Notes: a model not told the origin generated them from the letters alone. A stretch of 64,000 nt of DNA from Mermis nigrescens (GCA_036768485.1 JAVLUZ010000141.1:6027349-6091348), one strand, 5' to 3'. Positions 53,325-64,000 are shown, counted from the first letter of the stretch. A program made the numbers and translations.

Positions 53325-55350
53325 ATCCCCCTATAAGACGCATCAGTTTGTAAAATAAAAGGTCGTGTAGAATCAGAGTGGCTAAGAATAGGAGTCTGAA
53401 TTAATTTTTCCTTTAAATTCTGAAAGGAAAATTCCTGGCCTTCTTTCCAAAAGAAAGAACTTCCTTTTTTTAATAATCGGTTCAGAGGTTCTGCGACTAT
53501 AGAGCAATTAGGTATAAATTTTCGATAATAAGAAATTATTCCCAGAAATGATTTAACTTCTTTAAAGTTAGCAGGCTGTGGGCATTGGATTGGTCTAATG
53601 AAGTAAAATATTTCGTACCATTTAAGGTGTCAAGAATGTCGTCTATTCTCGGTAAAGGATATACATTCTTTTTTGTAATATCGTTTATCCCCCGAAAATC
53701 TATGCACATCCTATGTTTTCCATCTTTTTTTCGTACTAAGACAACATTAGTGGACCATGGGGATGTGCTGGGACGCACAATTCCTTTATTTTCGAGTGTT
53801 TTTATCTCATCTATTATAATCTGTTTTTCGCTGGGAGAAGTTCGGAATGGATGTTTTCTTATTGGCATACTATCTCCTGTAATTATTTCGTGCTCAATAA
53901 GATCGGTCCGGCCAGAGTCTAAATCTTCTATAGCATATAAATTCGGAAATTTGACGAGTAATTTTATGATTTCCTCTCGTTGATTTAGAGTCAAATCTTC
54001 AGAAATATCGGCATTGTTTTTGATCCATTCTTCTGTGATGTGTTTATCTTCAAATAATTTCTCTGTAGTTTGCTCTTTGCCATTTTTAGCCGAATGTAGA
54101 TTAACGACACCTATTTTTGTGTGGGGATATAGATGTACTTTGTAAGGATTAGGATTCAGTATTTGCACAGGAATTGTGTTATCTTCTCGCACAGAGCATA
54201 ATGAATACGCTAGATGAACAATCTCGTCGCTATTTATTATGTTAGGCGAAAATATGACTTCGTCATTAGGGCGATAGTTGTGTGAGATTTTTCCCGACGT
54301 TAATTGTATAGATCGGGGGCCTAAAAGTAGATCGTTCTCTAATATTATTGTACTTCGTGTCTCGGGTGGATTGTAGGTTAGTCCGTCGTATGGAATAGGA
54401 ATCTCCCGAAATTTTATCGTAGATTTTTCCAAATTTATGTTAATATTTTTAAATCTTGCGAGAAAGTTGAAGCCCAAAAGCAGTGGAGCTGCACAGTCTT
54501 TTTGCACATGAACCAAGATTGTTTCATGTACGTCGTATGCTCTTATGTCAATGAAAATCGATCCTAAAATTTTTATTTCAGTCCCATTAGCAGCAATTGG
54601 CTTTATTGAGGTGTTGTACACTCTGAGATTCGGAAGTTGTTTTGCTATTTCCAGATCTATGAGTGAATAGACAGCGCCTGTATCCACTAAAGCGGATGCT
54701 GTAATGCTATTATTAATTAATACTTCAATGTGTACAGTTCGTTTAGCGTCCTCGCCCAAAATAGCTATGCTAACGCGAGATTCTTCCTGTTTCTCTCGGT
54801 TTTTTGTCCATTTTATTCTAGGAATTTTACGTTTCTGAGATTTAGTTTTTGATTCGGATTTTAGAATTTTCGAAAATACTTCACTTAAGCTCATATTAGG
54901 CTTGGCTTCAGACGTGGTCGGTAGAGCAGGTACAACAATTGCGGAGGAACGTTGTTTACTTATATACAAAAAGAGAAAATAGATAACATTCGCGAAGACT
55001 AAAATCATTAACAATAAGTTAACAAGCAATTGGACAGGTCCCTTTAAAAGAGCGCTAAAATTTGTAGAGAAATTTTGTTGCGCTTTATTTACTGTCTTTT
55101 CCAATGCATTTTCGGCCCCTGAGAGTGCTTTTTTAATCCCATTCTCGGTTCCTGTGAGCGCATTGTGTAAAATATTAGGTTGAATTGACATTTGCACCGT
55201 ATAATCCAAAAGTCGATTTAAGATTCTTTCCAGATTTTCGGTTTTGTAAAGGTAGTTCCGGAATAATCCAAAAGTTGGTTCTCCAGTAGCTAAACGGTCA
55301 TGAAAAACTGCTGGGGTATTAAATTGAAAGAACGTTTCATTTTTTCCCAT
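53325..55350 (-). pseudogene. Second retroelement: TM segment, protease and RT
   Basis: The frame opens at 55350 and includes an Ala/Asn-rich heptad-like stretch and a strong membrane span (LLVNLLLMILVFANVIYFLF, about residues 110-130). A basic linker leads to an aspartic protease (SALVDTGAVYSLID, about 226-239). The RT start has VYPLPRIDDIL and YFTSLDQSN. The RT palm with the catalytic YxDD is deleted near 53570; after a frameshift the thumb (SYYRKFIPNC) and the RNase H start (FILQTDAS) follow. The membrane span lying directly before protease is unusual. A copy of the same junction exists at 60285-60670. Confidence 0.8.
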
Positions 55351-57636
55351 TTTAGCTCTATTGGGATATCGCTAACGTGGATTATTCCCATATCTGTTAC
55401 CCATTTATTTCCGTGGCGAAAAATACCGATCTTTTTGTGTAAGCAATTCACTGTTTCGGAAAAATGGACTAAATCTTCCCCTCCGGGTAATACGAACCAA
55501 ATTTCTCCCTTATATTCTACCGGTAGGTACTTATAGCATGTATCGTTGACTCTATATTCAGTGTATATTTTGCTTACATTTACCTTTTTACAACCCCATA
55601 AGGTTAAAGCATCCCCCGTAAAGTCCGCAATCAAATCTGTTCGTTGAAAAAATGCTCGTGCTCCCATTGTGGGGTCCAAGTATAAAAGTTGCCAAATGAT
55701 GTCTATGTTTCTTTGAAATTGACGACAGAGTTCTAGCCAAATTCTTCGAAAATTAGCGATTTCTTCTTGAAGTAATCGAATTTCGAGATAATTTAGCTTA
55801 AGGTTTATGGGATCTAATTTTTTTCTGATTATTTTTGGCGAGGTTGGCATTCTCAATTTTTCGTGGTCCTGGAAAATTTCGAAATCAGTTATTCCCATCA
55901 AAACTCCTTGCTCTGTGCTGTATGCGTTCCTAATTTCGTAACACTTGTTGTATTTTTGTTTTATTACGAACGCCGCTTGAATCTCATCTATTACTACGTG
56001 CACTTTACTAATTAACGCAGAATATGCCCCGCGAAGTACATACGAACATACCTCTTGAAAAAAATTTGCCTTCCAGAGAAAAGTATTTTCCGAGTTTTTA
56101 CATTTACCGAAATTTGGTTGGCAAGAGCTTAAATCTCCTAGGTCAGATATAAGATTTCTTCCATCCCAACTAGCTACCTCACCTTCTTCTATCATAAAGT
56201 TAGTTACTGATGCGCAATTATCTTTGCAGCACCACAAAAAATAAATTTCTAGCGAAAGATTGGTAGATAAAAAGCCATGGGAGTTTTTTTGTTAATTTTA
56301 AACCTTCAAATTTCTTCTTTTCGTAAGATTCAGAGCAAATATCGTATGATACGGATTCGGTTTCAGTTTTATCCGAAACTATTCCCCGTGACCCGAAAAA
56401 ACCTACATTGGTACAGACGGTTCTGGTTATTTTCATACATTTTATAGCAGAGGTACTTTTTGGTTTCAAACGGGGAACATAAATAGTAACGTTTCGTTTC
56501 AATGGTTTGGATAAACCTTCTCCAGGGAGGGTGCAATGAACTGATCGGGGTAAGTTTACAGGGTGACCACTGAGACTCGTTCCACAAATCTGAAAAGTTT
56601 GGGGGCTCGCAAGGCACTTCACATGAATAAACGCAAATACTAACGATATATATATTATATCGAACGTGCTTTTAGCGGCGAGGTGCAGGTGCCTTTTTCT
56701 TAACCATGGTGGCGAACAGCGACGATCATTCGTCGTTGTCCTTTCCTCCTTTCTCTGCCTGCGCTTCTGTTGCCTCGTCGTCTTCGCTTCCGAAGATATC
56801 GGAGATATCGATCTCGCCTTCGATTTCGGCGACGTCAGAGACGTCTGAGATGCGAAATGCGAACTGTAACCTTCTTTTAGATGCAAATCTGTGGTAGTGG
56901 GGCATTTAGGAATTAATATTTCTCTTTTGCCATGGTTTTTGCTTTTTCTCTCGACTTTATACAGACTAACTTGATTTTTGGTGTTTTTACTTATTTTATG
57001 AGTGCATTTAGCCCTTACAACATAAATTCCCAAATAAATATCTGTTTTGCAACGATTTAAACTGTGAACTCTCAAAAACATGTGTTGTCGACTTTTATCA
57101 TTGTTCTTAGTTTGCAAAATATCGACAATGGAGAAAATATTGATTTTGCAATGATTTACAGCATAGTTTCTCACAAAATTTTTGATTTTTCGCCGATAAA
57201 TCGTAGTAAAATAGAACGAATTTTGCAGTAGATATACACATTTATAAACAAAATAGTGAGGGAAAGACACATAATGTATAAACCAGAAAATGTTTGACCA
57301 AACGATGAAATTTGGATTAGTAAAAATGGCCAAAAAGATAGTTTTAGGGTTAGAAACCATAAAATGATCTTTCCTTGTTTGTATTTGAGGGCTTTTGTTG
57401 GTCTCGATCTTTCTATTTTCGGGACACGAAAAGGTAAAATATGCACGATAATATTCGGATAAATGAAACATGCACAAAGTCGCAGTGACTAGCATGCACA
57501 CTAAATATTGATTCATACAAAAATAAGTGAACACAGTTATGACAGTTAGAAACGGAATAATCGACCAAAGGTTATTAAGTTTTCTTAAAGAAAGTGTAAA
57601 ATTGATATTTAGAATTTTTGGAAAAGGATTTTGCAT
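55290..57636 (-). pseudogene. Second retroelement: envelope-like glycoprotein region
   Basis: Two overlapping frames (57636-56218 and 56237-55290) read as one broken glycoprotein gene. The first has hydrophobic spans near its start and then a second signal-like stretch (IIYISLVFAFIHVKCLA, about 56670). A Cys-patterned ectodomain follows. The second frame adds more Cys, a long central helix region and a C-terminal part that continues into the membrane span of the next frame. The gene overlaps gag by 28 nt and the next frame by about 60 nt. The glycoprotein class was not determined. Its place between gag and protease is not the usual one. Confidence 0.55.
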
Positions 57637-59963
57637 AAATAATTTGAAAAATTCTTACCCGAAAACAACTCCCAACGCGGGTAAGTAGTAGACGATTTCG
57701 GTTGGTCCTTCAACGGGGGCGACGAAGGTGAACTTTTCGGCTCACTTGAGGGAGACACGGCGACTTTTCCGCAAAAATCGTGAACGGCGCAAGTGCCGCA
57801 GGTACACTTCTTTTCGCGACGATTGTCGGCGATCTTGCTGCTTGGAATGCGGCGATTTGCGCGACGATTGTGGCTACGACGTGCACGATGATTCTGACGA
57901 TGGTTTGGGCGACGGTAGGCTAAAACAAAGCCATCGTCAAAACTATGGTCAGGAAAATAATTGCCGGGATAGCCCGCAGGTTCGTTGATTTCAGGACTAT
58001 CTTTATCATCTCCTGGCCACGGGAAAGGTGACATTTGTGGCACTATGCCGCGACGACGCTGCCGCTCGAGTACAGCATCGACGTACTCATTCAGAGCGTC
58101 GTCTCCCTCAATGAAATGCTCGTGGTCATCAGGCTCGGCGGTTCCAAAAAGATAACGGATGTAATATAATGCGCTGTCGTCAATAAATCCGGGACCCGCA
58201 AATATTTGGTCGCCTGTGGAAGCAGCAGAGCTTATTGTATTTACCCTAGCATTTCCTCTCATTCTGGGCAGGAGTTCCTCATCCTCAACGTCAAAAAGAC
58301 ATAAATTCTGTGAGTTTTCGACTGTTTCACTTTCAGGCAAAATAATACCATTTGTTTCAGGTAAAATAGCATTATTTGTAGATCTTCCAGAATTTTGAGA
58401 GAAATGAACGTTTCTCCTTTCATTTTGAGGGTTTCTAGTGGTGGAAAAATTATTTTGGGAGCCCAAATTTCCGTTCCCACCTCGTTGATTCATAAACATA
58501 TTAGAACTTATATCTCGCTGATTAATTCTATCATTTTGAGGCACATTGCGTCTATAATTATTCATATTTCGAAAATTATTCGAATTATAATTTTGATTCT
58601 CTCCCCACGAATTATTACGATTATTATTGAAATTATTATTATTAACTTGACGATTAATGTTAGACGGATAGTTAAAATTATTACCCAAACGATGCAACGG
58701 GCAGTTGCGTGAGTAGTGGCGCCCAACGGCGTCGCAATGGTTGCAACGAACGTTATCGCCGACGGGGCGAAAATAGCAACTTTCGGTCGGGTGGTTGACT
58801 CGGCCGCAGATATTACATCCGTTTTCGGATTCGCGCCAAGTGCGCAATATTTCTTCGACTTTCCGCTTGAACTGATCTTGGTCCATTTTATCTGTTGGTA
58901 AAATCGATAAATTATATGATGTTGGTTCAGACTGATGAGGGTAGTCCTGGACTCCTTCACGAAAAACTTGCTGTTCAGTGTAAACTGCTCTTTTTACTGC
59001 ATCTCTTAATGTTTCAGTTTCTTGGTATTTTAACCCCTCATAAATTTTAGGCAATAAACCACGAATGAAAATTGGTTTTATGATGGATTCCTGATTTTTG
59101 TCAGAAAGTTGGGGATAGGCTAATTTAGCTAGCCTTTTTAATCTTTCCGCAAATTCCAGGACGGCTTCATTTTTCTTTTGTCTTGCGTCATAAATTAGTC
59201 CCTGGTAGATGTCAGAGTCCCGCCCCTCTGGGAACGCCTGCTTCAATTCTTCTATGACATCATCAAAAACTGGTTCTTGAACATTTTTTAAAATATTAAT
59301 AAGCGTAGGTAGAGCAGTTCCGGTAACATTTGATTCCAAAAAGGCTATTTTATACTCATTGGCAGCATTCGAAACTCCTTGTAAAAGCATATATTTTTGG
59401 AATTTTTCGTACCATTCCGAAAAAGATTCTCCAAAAGCTCCAGAAAAGGATTTTGGGGGTCTCGTACTCATTAATGTGCCTAAACGAAGAAGAGGGTCTG
59501 TTGCAGGTTCAGGGGCACGAAAACTTCCTTGCTGAATAAATTCCCTGAGATCTTGCATCCCTCGGGTTACCCGACCTCCATAATCATCGAAAGCTCTCCT
59601 AAAAGCGGCTTCTAACTGCTGCGGGTCATTCGCCATTTTTCTAGTAATAGGTCTTTCCGATCTTTGAATCAAAAATTCTCTTACTAAAGAATCGTCAGTT
59701 TTTGAAAACGCTGGCTCTTTTTCTCGCACCACTTTCGAAATGTCAGATGACGAACTTGATTTTCGAAGCTTTGTTTGATTAAACTTAGGGGTACTATAGC
59801 TCCTTGGGGGTTCTAAAGTACTCTCAAAAAGCGAATCGAGAAAAGTGTGATGGGCTTCAAGAATTTCTTCTGAAGTCCCGCGTTGAATTGTGTTCAAAAG
59901 ACTTTGATGCACCTGAAGAGTATCTTGAAAATTTAGATTAAAAATTTCAGAGCTTTCACTCAC
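57609..59963 (-). CDS. Second retroelement: Gag
   Basis: The open frame spans 59963-57609, but its first codon is GTG. The first good ATG is at 59636 (MANDPQQLEAAFRRAF), giving about 675 residues. The Gag core (about 59450-58990) has SEWYEKFQKYMLLQG and FAERLKRLAKLAYPQL. Two zinc knuckles follow (CNICGRVNHPTESC and CNHCDAVGRHYSRNC, about 58830-58700). An Asn/Arg-rich linker and a basic tail complete it. The domain order fits Ty3/Gypsy gag. The frame is uninterrupted, unlike the rest of this element. Confidence 0.8.
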   Translation of the reverse strand: MSESSEIFNLNFQDTLQVHQSLLNTIQRGTSEEILEAHHTFLDSLFESTLEPPRSYSTPKFNQTKLRKSSSSSDISKVVREKEPAFSKTDDSLVREFLIQRSERPITRKMANDPQQLEAAFRRAFDDYGGRVTRGMQDLREFIQQGSFRAPEPATDPLLRLGTLMSTRPPKSFSGAFGESFSEWYEKFQKYMLLQGVSNAANEYKIAFLESNVTGTALPTLINILKNVQEPVFDDVIEELKQAFPEGRDSDIYQGLIYDARQKKNEAVLEFAERLKRLAKLAYPQLSDKNQESIIKPIFIRGLLPKIYEGLKYQETETLRDAVKRAVYTEQQVFREGVQDYPHQSEPTSYNLSILPTDKMDQDQFKRKVEEILRTWRESENGCNICGRVNHPTESCYFRPVGDNVRCNHCDAVGRHYSRNCPLHRLGNNFNYPSNINRQVNNNNFNNNRNNSWGENQNYNSNNFRNMNNYRRNVPQNDRINQRDISSNMFMNQRGGNGNLGSQNNFSTTRNPQNERRNVHFSQNSGRSTNNAILPETNGIILPESETVENSQNLCLFDVEDEELLPRMRGNARVNTISSAASTGDQIFAGPGFIDDSALYYIRYLFGTAEPDDHEHFIEGDDALNEYVDAVLERQRRRGIVPQMSPFPWPGDDKDSPEINEPAGYPGNYFPDHSFDDGFVLAYRRPNHRQNHRARRSHNRRANRRIPSSKIADNRREKKCTCGTCAVHDFCGKVAVSPSSEPKSSPSSPPLKDQPKSSTTYPRWELFSGKNFSNYLCKILFQKF

Positions 59964-60184
59964 TTCTTGCTTATTAATCGACTCTTCAGAACTTTCAGAA
60001 CTTAAATCCGTGTTTTTTTTATTTCAGGTATTTTCACTAGGCTTGATTTATTCGCACGGTTCTGCAATGAAGTATAATTTTAAGTGATAGAATGTAGGTT
60101 ATCCGATTTTATCCTGAACTTTTTTTAAAACAAATTAAAAAAAGTCCGCTAAAGACGCTGGCCAGTCGACTGAAGCACGGAAAA
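59964..60184. other. 5' leader of second retroelement, up to gap
   Basis: No LTR could be confirmed here because the sequence stops at the gap. Ser/Glu-rich codons continue upstream of the gag frame to a TGA near 60030. Confidence 0.35.
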
Positions 60185-60284
60185 NNNNNNNNNNNNNNNN
60201 NNNNNNNNNNNNNNNNNNNNNNNNNNNNNNNNNNNNNNNNNNNNNNNNNNNNNNNNNNNNNNNNNNNNNNNNNNNNNNNNNNNN
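60185..60284. other. Scaffold gap of 100 N
   Basis: This is a run of exactly 100 N, the usual placeholder for a gap of unknown size. Confidence 0.99.
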
Positions 60285-60670
60285 CGAAAATACTTTAAGC
60301 TATATTAGGCTTTGCTTCAGATGTAGTCGGTAGAGCAGGTACAATGATTGCGGAGGAACGTTGTTTAGTTATATACAAAAAGAGAAAATTGATAAGAACG
60401 TAATGACTAAAATTATTAACAATAAGTTAACAAGCAATTGGACAGGTCCCTTCAAAAGAGCGCTAAAATTTGTAGAGAAATTTTGTTGCGCTTTATTTAC
60501 TGTCTTTTCCAATGCATTTTCGGCCCCTGAGAGTGCTTTTTTAATCCCATTCTCGGTTCCTGTGAGCGCGTTGTATAAAATATTAGATTGAATTGACATT
60601 TTCACCGTGTAATCCAAAAGTCGATTTGAGATTCTTTCCAGATTTTCGGTTTTGTAAAAGATGCTCTACA
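60285..60670 (-). pseudogene. Fragment of a second copy of the env/TM-protease junction
   Basis: It is nearly identical to about 54880-55240: the ENALEKTVNKAQQNFSTNF stretch, the membrane span (LLVNLLLIILVI) and the linker KQRSSAI with PALPTTSEAKPN. Small indels differ. It is either a separate insertion or a misplaced duplicate beside the gap. Confidence 0.8.
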
Positions 60671-61105
60671 AGCAGCAGAATGGAAAAGACCAGTTGGAGG
60701 AGTCAAACCACCCTGAAGAGACAAATCATGAAAGAGGCTGAGGAATTTATTTTGAAACTGTACAATCTTAGGCCCGATTCACCAACGCGAATTAATTTAA
60801 CGAATTGTGTTCTAATTGAATTACTTAATTTGAATTAAACAAATAATTGAATTAAAAGTTAATTGTGGTCATCATCATTGAATTAAAGGCGAATTAGTTA
60901 ATTCGAATTGAAGTCCTTTAATCTGAATTATATCTAGGATAGTTTCGATTAAAAGTGTTTTTGCAGGCACTGCTGTGCCTGCACGTCCTGATGTCTGTTT
61001 TCTTTTTACATTTTATTGCTTTATTACGCGTTACTTTACAGCAGGTTGCTATATTTCCGGTTTTCGCTTGTATTGGCGACACTTTCGAAAGAATGGAACT
61101 TTTCG

Positions 61106-61337
61106 ATGAGTTGCGACAGGGATTCCAATTTTAACACAGAAGAATTGGAATTTTTATTGGAATGTATGTCGCGGAAAGGGTTGAAGTTGTTGAGAATAAG
61201 AAGACAGATTCGAAAACTATCTTTGCTAAAAATGCCGCCTGGAAAGAAATCGAGGCGGCGTTTTCGAGAAATCCTGCCGTGTGAAACAACCGATCAAACG
61301 AACAACTATTGATTCTAGCTGGAAGAACATGAAACAA
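61106..61337 (+). pseudogene. Harbinger Myb/SANT-like protein, exon 1
   Basis: ATG 61106 gives MSCDRDSNFNTEELEFLLEC, then MSRKGLK. A one-base loss near 61185 shifts the frame, which continues as DSKTIFAKNAAWKEIEAAF. A second slip near 61278 precedes TIDSSWKNMKQ and a GTGAGT donor at 61338. The domain resembles the Myb/SANT-like DNA-binding partner used by Harbinger transposases to recognise element ends and enter the nucleus. The two slips make this a pseudogene. Confidence 0.7.
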
Positions 61338-61439
61338 GTGAGTTGAACAAACATGCGATTTTTAATTTTTGCAGAGAAAACTACACTTGATGAATGAAAA
61401 TGCCAGTTTGAGAACACATGAATACATTAAGTAAAATAG

Positions 61440-63016
61440 TTTTGGATAACAGCAACGCCGCTTTCTTTGGCCGCTTCTTCTGCATTTTCATTTCCAACAT
61501 TGTTATCATCGCCATCGCTTCACTTTCATCATCCAAAAAGTCCTCTTTCTTATTTATGCCATTTCGCGAACGCGCCAGATTATAAAGAACGGCGCAGGCA
61601 ACGTATCACCATTGAACTTTTTCAGGCGTAAAATTCTAAGCCTTTTGATAAACAAGGCAGAAAACGTTTCCATATTCCAAAGGTTCTTTCGATTGCCATT
61701 CGAGTTGATGAATGGGCGTAGTTGTACCTTTCTTTTTCAGATGGCGTTCTAAGAAACGCGACAGGAGTAAGCAAACAATGCCGCTTCAAGCATAGCCCCT
61801 ATCTCCCAGTACATGAAAAGCGTGTGGTAGAACTTCAAGACGACCTCGCAGTTGGGATTCGCTTAAAATGCGCGAGATGCGTGCTCGCTACTCTCTTTGG
61901 CTTGAAACAATATCGCGTATCAGAAGTTTGTCATCACACAAAACTTGCGTATTGAAAAAATCCTTTTCTATTTCGATAAAGTTCTGCATCAGGTTCCTGG
62001 GGTTCATGATTCTAATATGTGTGCAGTCGATAGCGCCTGGTGTCGCGTCGTTAAGCGGTCCGAGGCGGTGTCCGGCCGGACACTTCACGAGCGCGGCAGC
62101 GCGTCCGGCGGACACATTACGCATGAGCAGTAAAGTGTCCGGCCTTGCCATAAAGTGTCCGGGTCATGTTGTTCTTATTTTTCGTAACAGTAGCGAAGTT
62201 GCATATGCATATAAGTACTTATTCAACAATAAACTGACTATTGTTTACGCCGCACAATGCAACGCTGTAACCTTTGACCGCTTGTTATGATCAAAAATCA
62301 GTAGACTTTTTGTTTGCTTCTTCTGATGCATAAATATTCTGGACTTCATTTAAAACATTTGGCCGTTATCGGAAGTGCGTTGCAAATTGGAGGCTCTGAT
62401 CCTCCAAAGTTTCTGAAAAACATCTTTGAATTTCGGCGGTGAATCGAAAGGTTGGTGAAATATTCCCTGAAAATATGGCCCTGTGTCTATATATCAGCAT
62501 TTTTAGGTGACATCACCAATTCGCTGTAAATAAAAATTTGTCTTGGTACCCAATTTTGCATCATTCCAAAAATCATGCGGTGCAGCAATCGTCTGTGCTT
62601 AATTGTTTCATTATCTTAAGCAGCAAGAGCATTCCTAAACAAGATTACGCTACACAAACATAGGCCGGACACTTTAAGACGGACCCGGACACTTTACGGG
62701 TATCTTAAAGTGTCCGGCTCGGACACTTTACGATGCTGGACACTTTACCGCGTGACACCGGCAAACACCAGGAAAGCCTCTTTTTCTCGTAAAATCCTTG
62801 GCTGATACGTTGTAATTCCTCATTTTGTGGGAACCTTTTCATTGTCGGTCCTAATTCTGCTATAAAACGTAGTACGAGGGAAATACATCGCGAAACCGTG
62901 GGCTGACTGATGTTATGTATATCCGCCACCTCTCGTTGAAAGCAACCGGCACCCACGTATCGCAACGCAATCAGCACCTTAAAAATCACCAAATAATTAT
63001 TTTGAATACATATCAC
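61440..63016 (-). pseudogene. PIF/Harbinger transposase (HARBI1-like), interrupted
   Basis: The N-terminal block has ALRYVGAGCFQREVADIHNI and SQPTVSR (about 62970-62900), then FPQNEELQRISQGFYEKK (about 62830). After an inserted transposon the catalytic region resumes with GAIDCTHIRIMNP (first Asp, about 62040). LGDRGYA (second Asp, about 61800) and MAIERTFGIWKRF (Glu, about 61690) follow. These are the DDE residues of the HARBI1 family. Several shifts or stops lie in the 3' half. The extreme N-terminus is missing, close to a hAT insertion. Confidence 0.8.
62041..62757. mobile_element. Nonautonomous DNA transposon inside transposase gene
   Basis: The ends GGTGTCGCG and CGTGACACC are inverted. 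Just inside both ends are many copies of AAGTGTCCGG in both orientations, including CCGGCCGGACACTT. No transposase is encoded. The host gene reads through cleanly if this segment is taken out, which places it as a later insertion. The exact target duplication is unclear. Confidence 0.65.
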
Positions 63017-63021
63017 CGATT

Positions 63022-63613
63022 CAGGGCCGTGCTTAAGGGGGGCGAACTGGGCGGCCGTCCAGGGCCGCTAATATGAAATTTGGTACAAAAAGAAAATTTG
63101 TTTAGTAGCCCTTATTGACAATGTAACTGTGTACGATAAATAAATAACATTATCCAATCAATATTTTACTAATTCTTTCCTAGTTTGGAAGCCTATAACA
63201 ATAACAATTGAGGGCCCTTACATCCGTTAACATTGGTACAAGCTTGTTGTAGTGGCTAAGCAAGCAACTTCTGTAATCGCCTTACGAATTTTCCATGTAA
63301 TACTGACTGAGTGAGGCCTAACGTGAAAGAAATGAGCTTTGTTTTCCTGCTGTTTCATCACTTCGTCGAATAAAAGTTAAAAAACACCTCATACGAATCG
63401 AATGATGAGATCAATTATTATGTTGTTCTTTTTTGTTCTTGATCAAAATATGCAATTCTGACAGTTTTTATTTATGTTCAATCACTTCTACCGCTGATAA
63501 ATGTTGTTTTTCTCCAAACTAATACAGTACAAATATATTAATTAGTTTAAAAAATTTTAGGGCCGCTAAAAGTCCTCTTGCCCGGGGCCTACAACCCCCT
63601 AAGCACGGCCCTG
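63022..63613. mobile_element. hAT-like MITE with 8-bp target duplication
   Basis: The ends are CAGGGCCGTGCTTAAGGGGG and CCCCCTAAGCACGGCCCTG. The flanking CACCGATT is perfectly duplicated at 63014-63021 and 63614-63621. Eight-base duplications and CAGGG ends are the mark of hAT elements. The 592 bp contain no transposase. Confidence 0.92.
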
Positions 63614-63645
63614 CACCGATTAACATGAATACAATTTATTTTCAG

Positions 63646-63875
63646 CTAGCCAAAAAGTGCTCGGCGAATACAAGCGCAGCCAAAACAGTACGGGTGGTGG
63701 ACCAGAACCAAAACCGCCAGCCGATATTTATATTCGAATTTCTGAGCTGATTCCTTCTCAATTCTCACGAATTTCGTGCCCCTATGACAGCGATGCTGTG
63801 GCCGCCAATGAGACCCTAATGGAGGATTCAGAAGATAGGTGTCATGATTCGGCTAATTCGTGTAAATTTGCATGA
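63646..63875 (+). pseudogene. Harbinger Myb/SANT-like protein, exon 2
   Basis: A TTTTCAG acceptor at 63645 is followed by SQKVLGEYKRSQNSTGGGP, then a Pro-rich and acidic tail ending at 63875. The RSQNSTGGGP block is typical of the region after the Myb/SANT domain in these proteins. The frame does not join exon 1 in phase, consistent with small deletions. The transposase gene lies between the two exons on the other strand. Confidence 0.55.
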
Positions 63876-64000
63876 TAATTAAGCTTTATGCAACTAAAAG
63901 CATTTATTTAAAGAAAAGTTTCATTCAGGTTGTTACATGAAAAAAGGTCGTTTGTGATTATCCCTGAAAGCGATCACGTATGAGCCGTCAACTAAAACTA

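Larger units (their letters stand above)
60771..64000. mobile_element. PIF/Harbinger element, right end outside window
   Basis: It begins GGCCCGATTCACCAACGCG after TTA at 60768-60770, the 3-bp target typical of this superfamily. Inside are a Harbinger transposase on - and a Myb/SANT-like gene on +, the usual pair of proteins. Two other transposons have inserted into it. The second terminal repeat is not seen before the window ends. Confidence 0.7.

Overview
This 64 kb window is AT-rich eukaryotic DNA, almost certainly from an invertebrate and most likely an arthropod. The evidence is short spliced exons, a fragment resembling the 3' end of an insect-type gustatory receptor gene, and several classes of metazoan mobile DNA: Maverick/Polinton, Ty3/Gypsy, PIF/Harbinger, hAT and foldback elements. 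No bacterial-style operon is present. Most of the window is transposable elements in various states of decay. One 100-N scaffold gap lies at 60185-60284.

Layout. (1) 1-1399: the end of a decayed Maverick (capsid tail, cysteine protease, conserved protein) on +. (2) 2287-5625: a degenerate zinc-finger family-B DNA polymerase (PolB) on -. (3) 5640-16300: tandem repeats, a dispersed repeat, a gustatory-receptor-like fragment and a gag-protease relic. (4) 16335-31527: a very long inverted repeat of two ~7 kb arms around a loop of about 0.9 kb. Each arm carries a PolB pseudogene pointing inward, a 21-bp minisatellite and part of a small surface-protein gene. (5) 31857-41038: a short Maverick with both ends, near-matching 6-bp flanks, capsid, protease, ATPase, integrase and a PolB remnant. 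It also has an unbroken gene for a TATA-binding-protein (TBP) homologue. (6) 42367-50216: a young, apparently intact Gypsy element with matching LTRs and a 4-bp target duplication. Its integrase ends in a PWWP-like domain and its extra ORF is a DEDDy exonuclease. (7) 50278-60670: a damaged second Gypsy-type element, into which the young one seems to have inserted. Its envelope-like region lies between gag and protease-RT, and a foldback element splits its RNase H. (8) 60771-64000: a PIF/Harbinger element with transposase and Myb/SANT-like genes, itself hit by a 0.7 kb DNA transposon and a hAT-like MITE.

The most interesting signal is in the Maverick. It encodes its own TBP-like protein, and four TATAAAAG motifs plus one TATAAATA lie 28-67 nt upstream of its ORFs in the coding direction. 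The related Maverick at the window start has TATAAATA 31 nt upstream of an ORF. The zinc-finger PolB copies have tandem arrays whose unit contains TATAAATA. This suggests, by inference only, a self-encoded promoter-recognition system. The second is the Gypsy element, which combines a built-in PWWP-like chromatin reader with an exonuclease ORF. Coordinates of degenerate genes are approximate, since frames were followed by eye.
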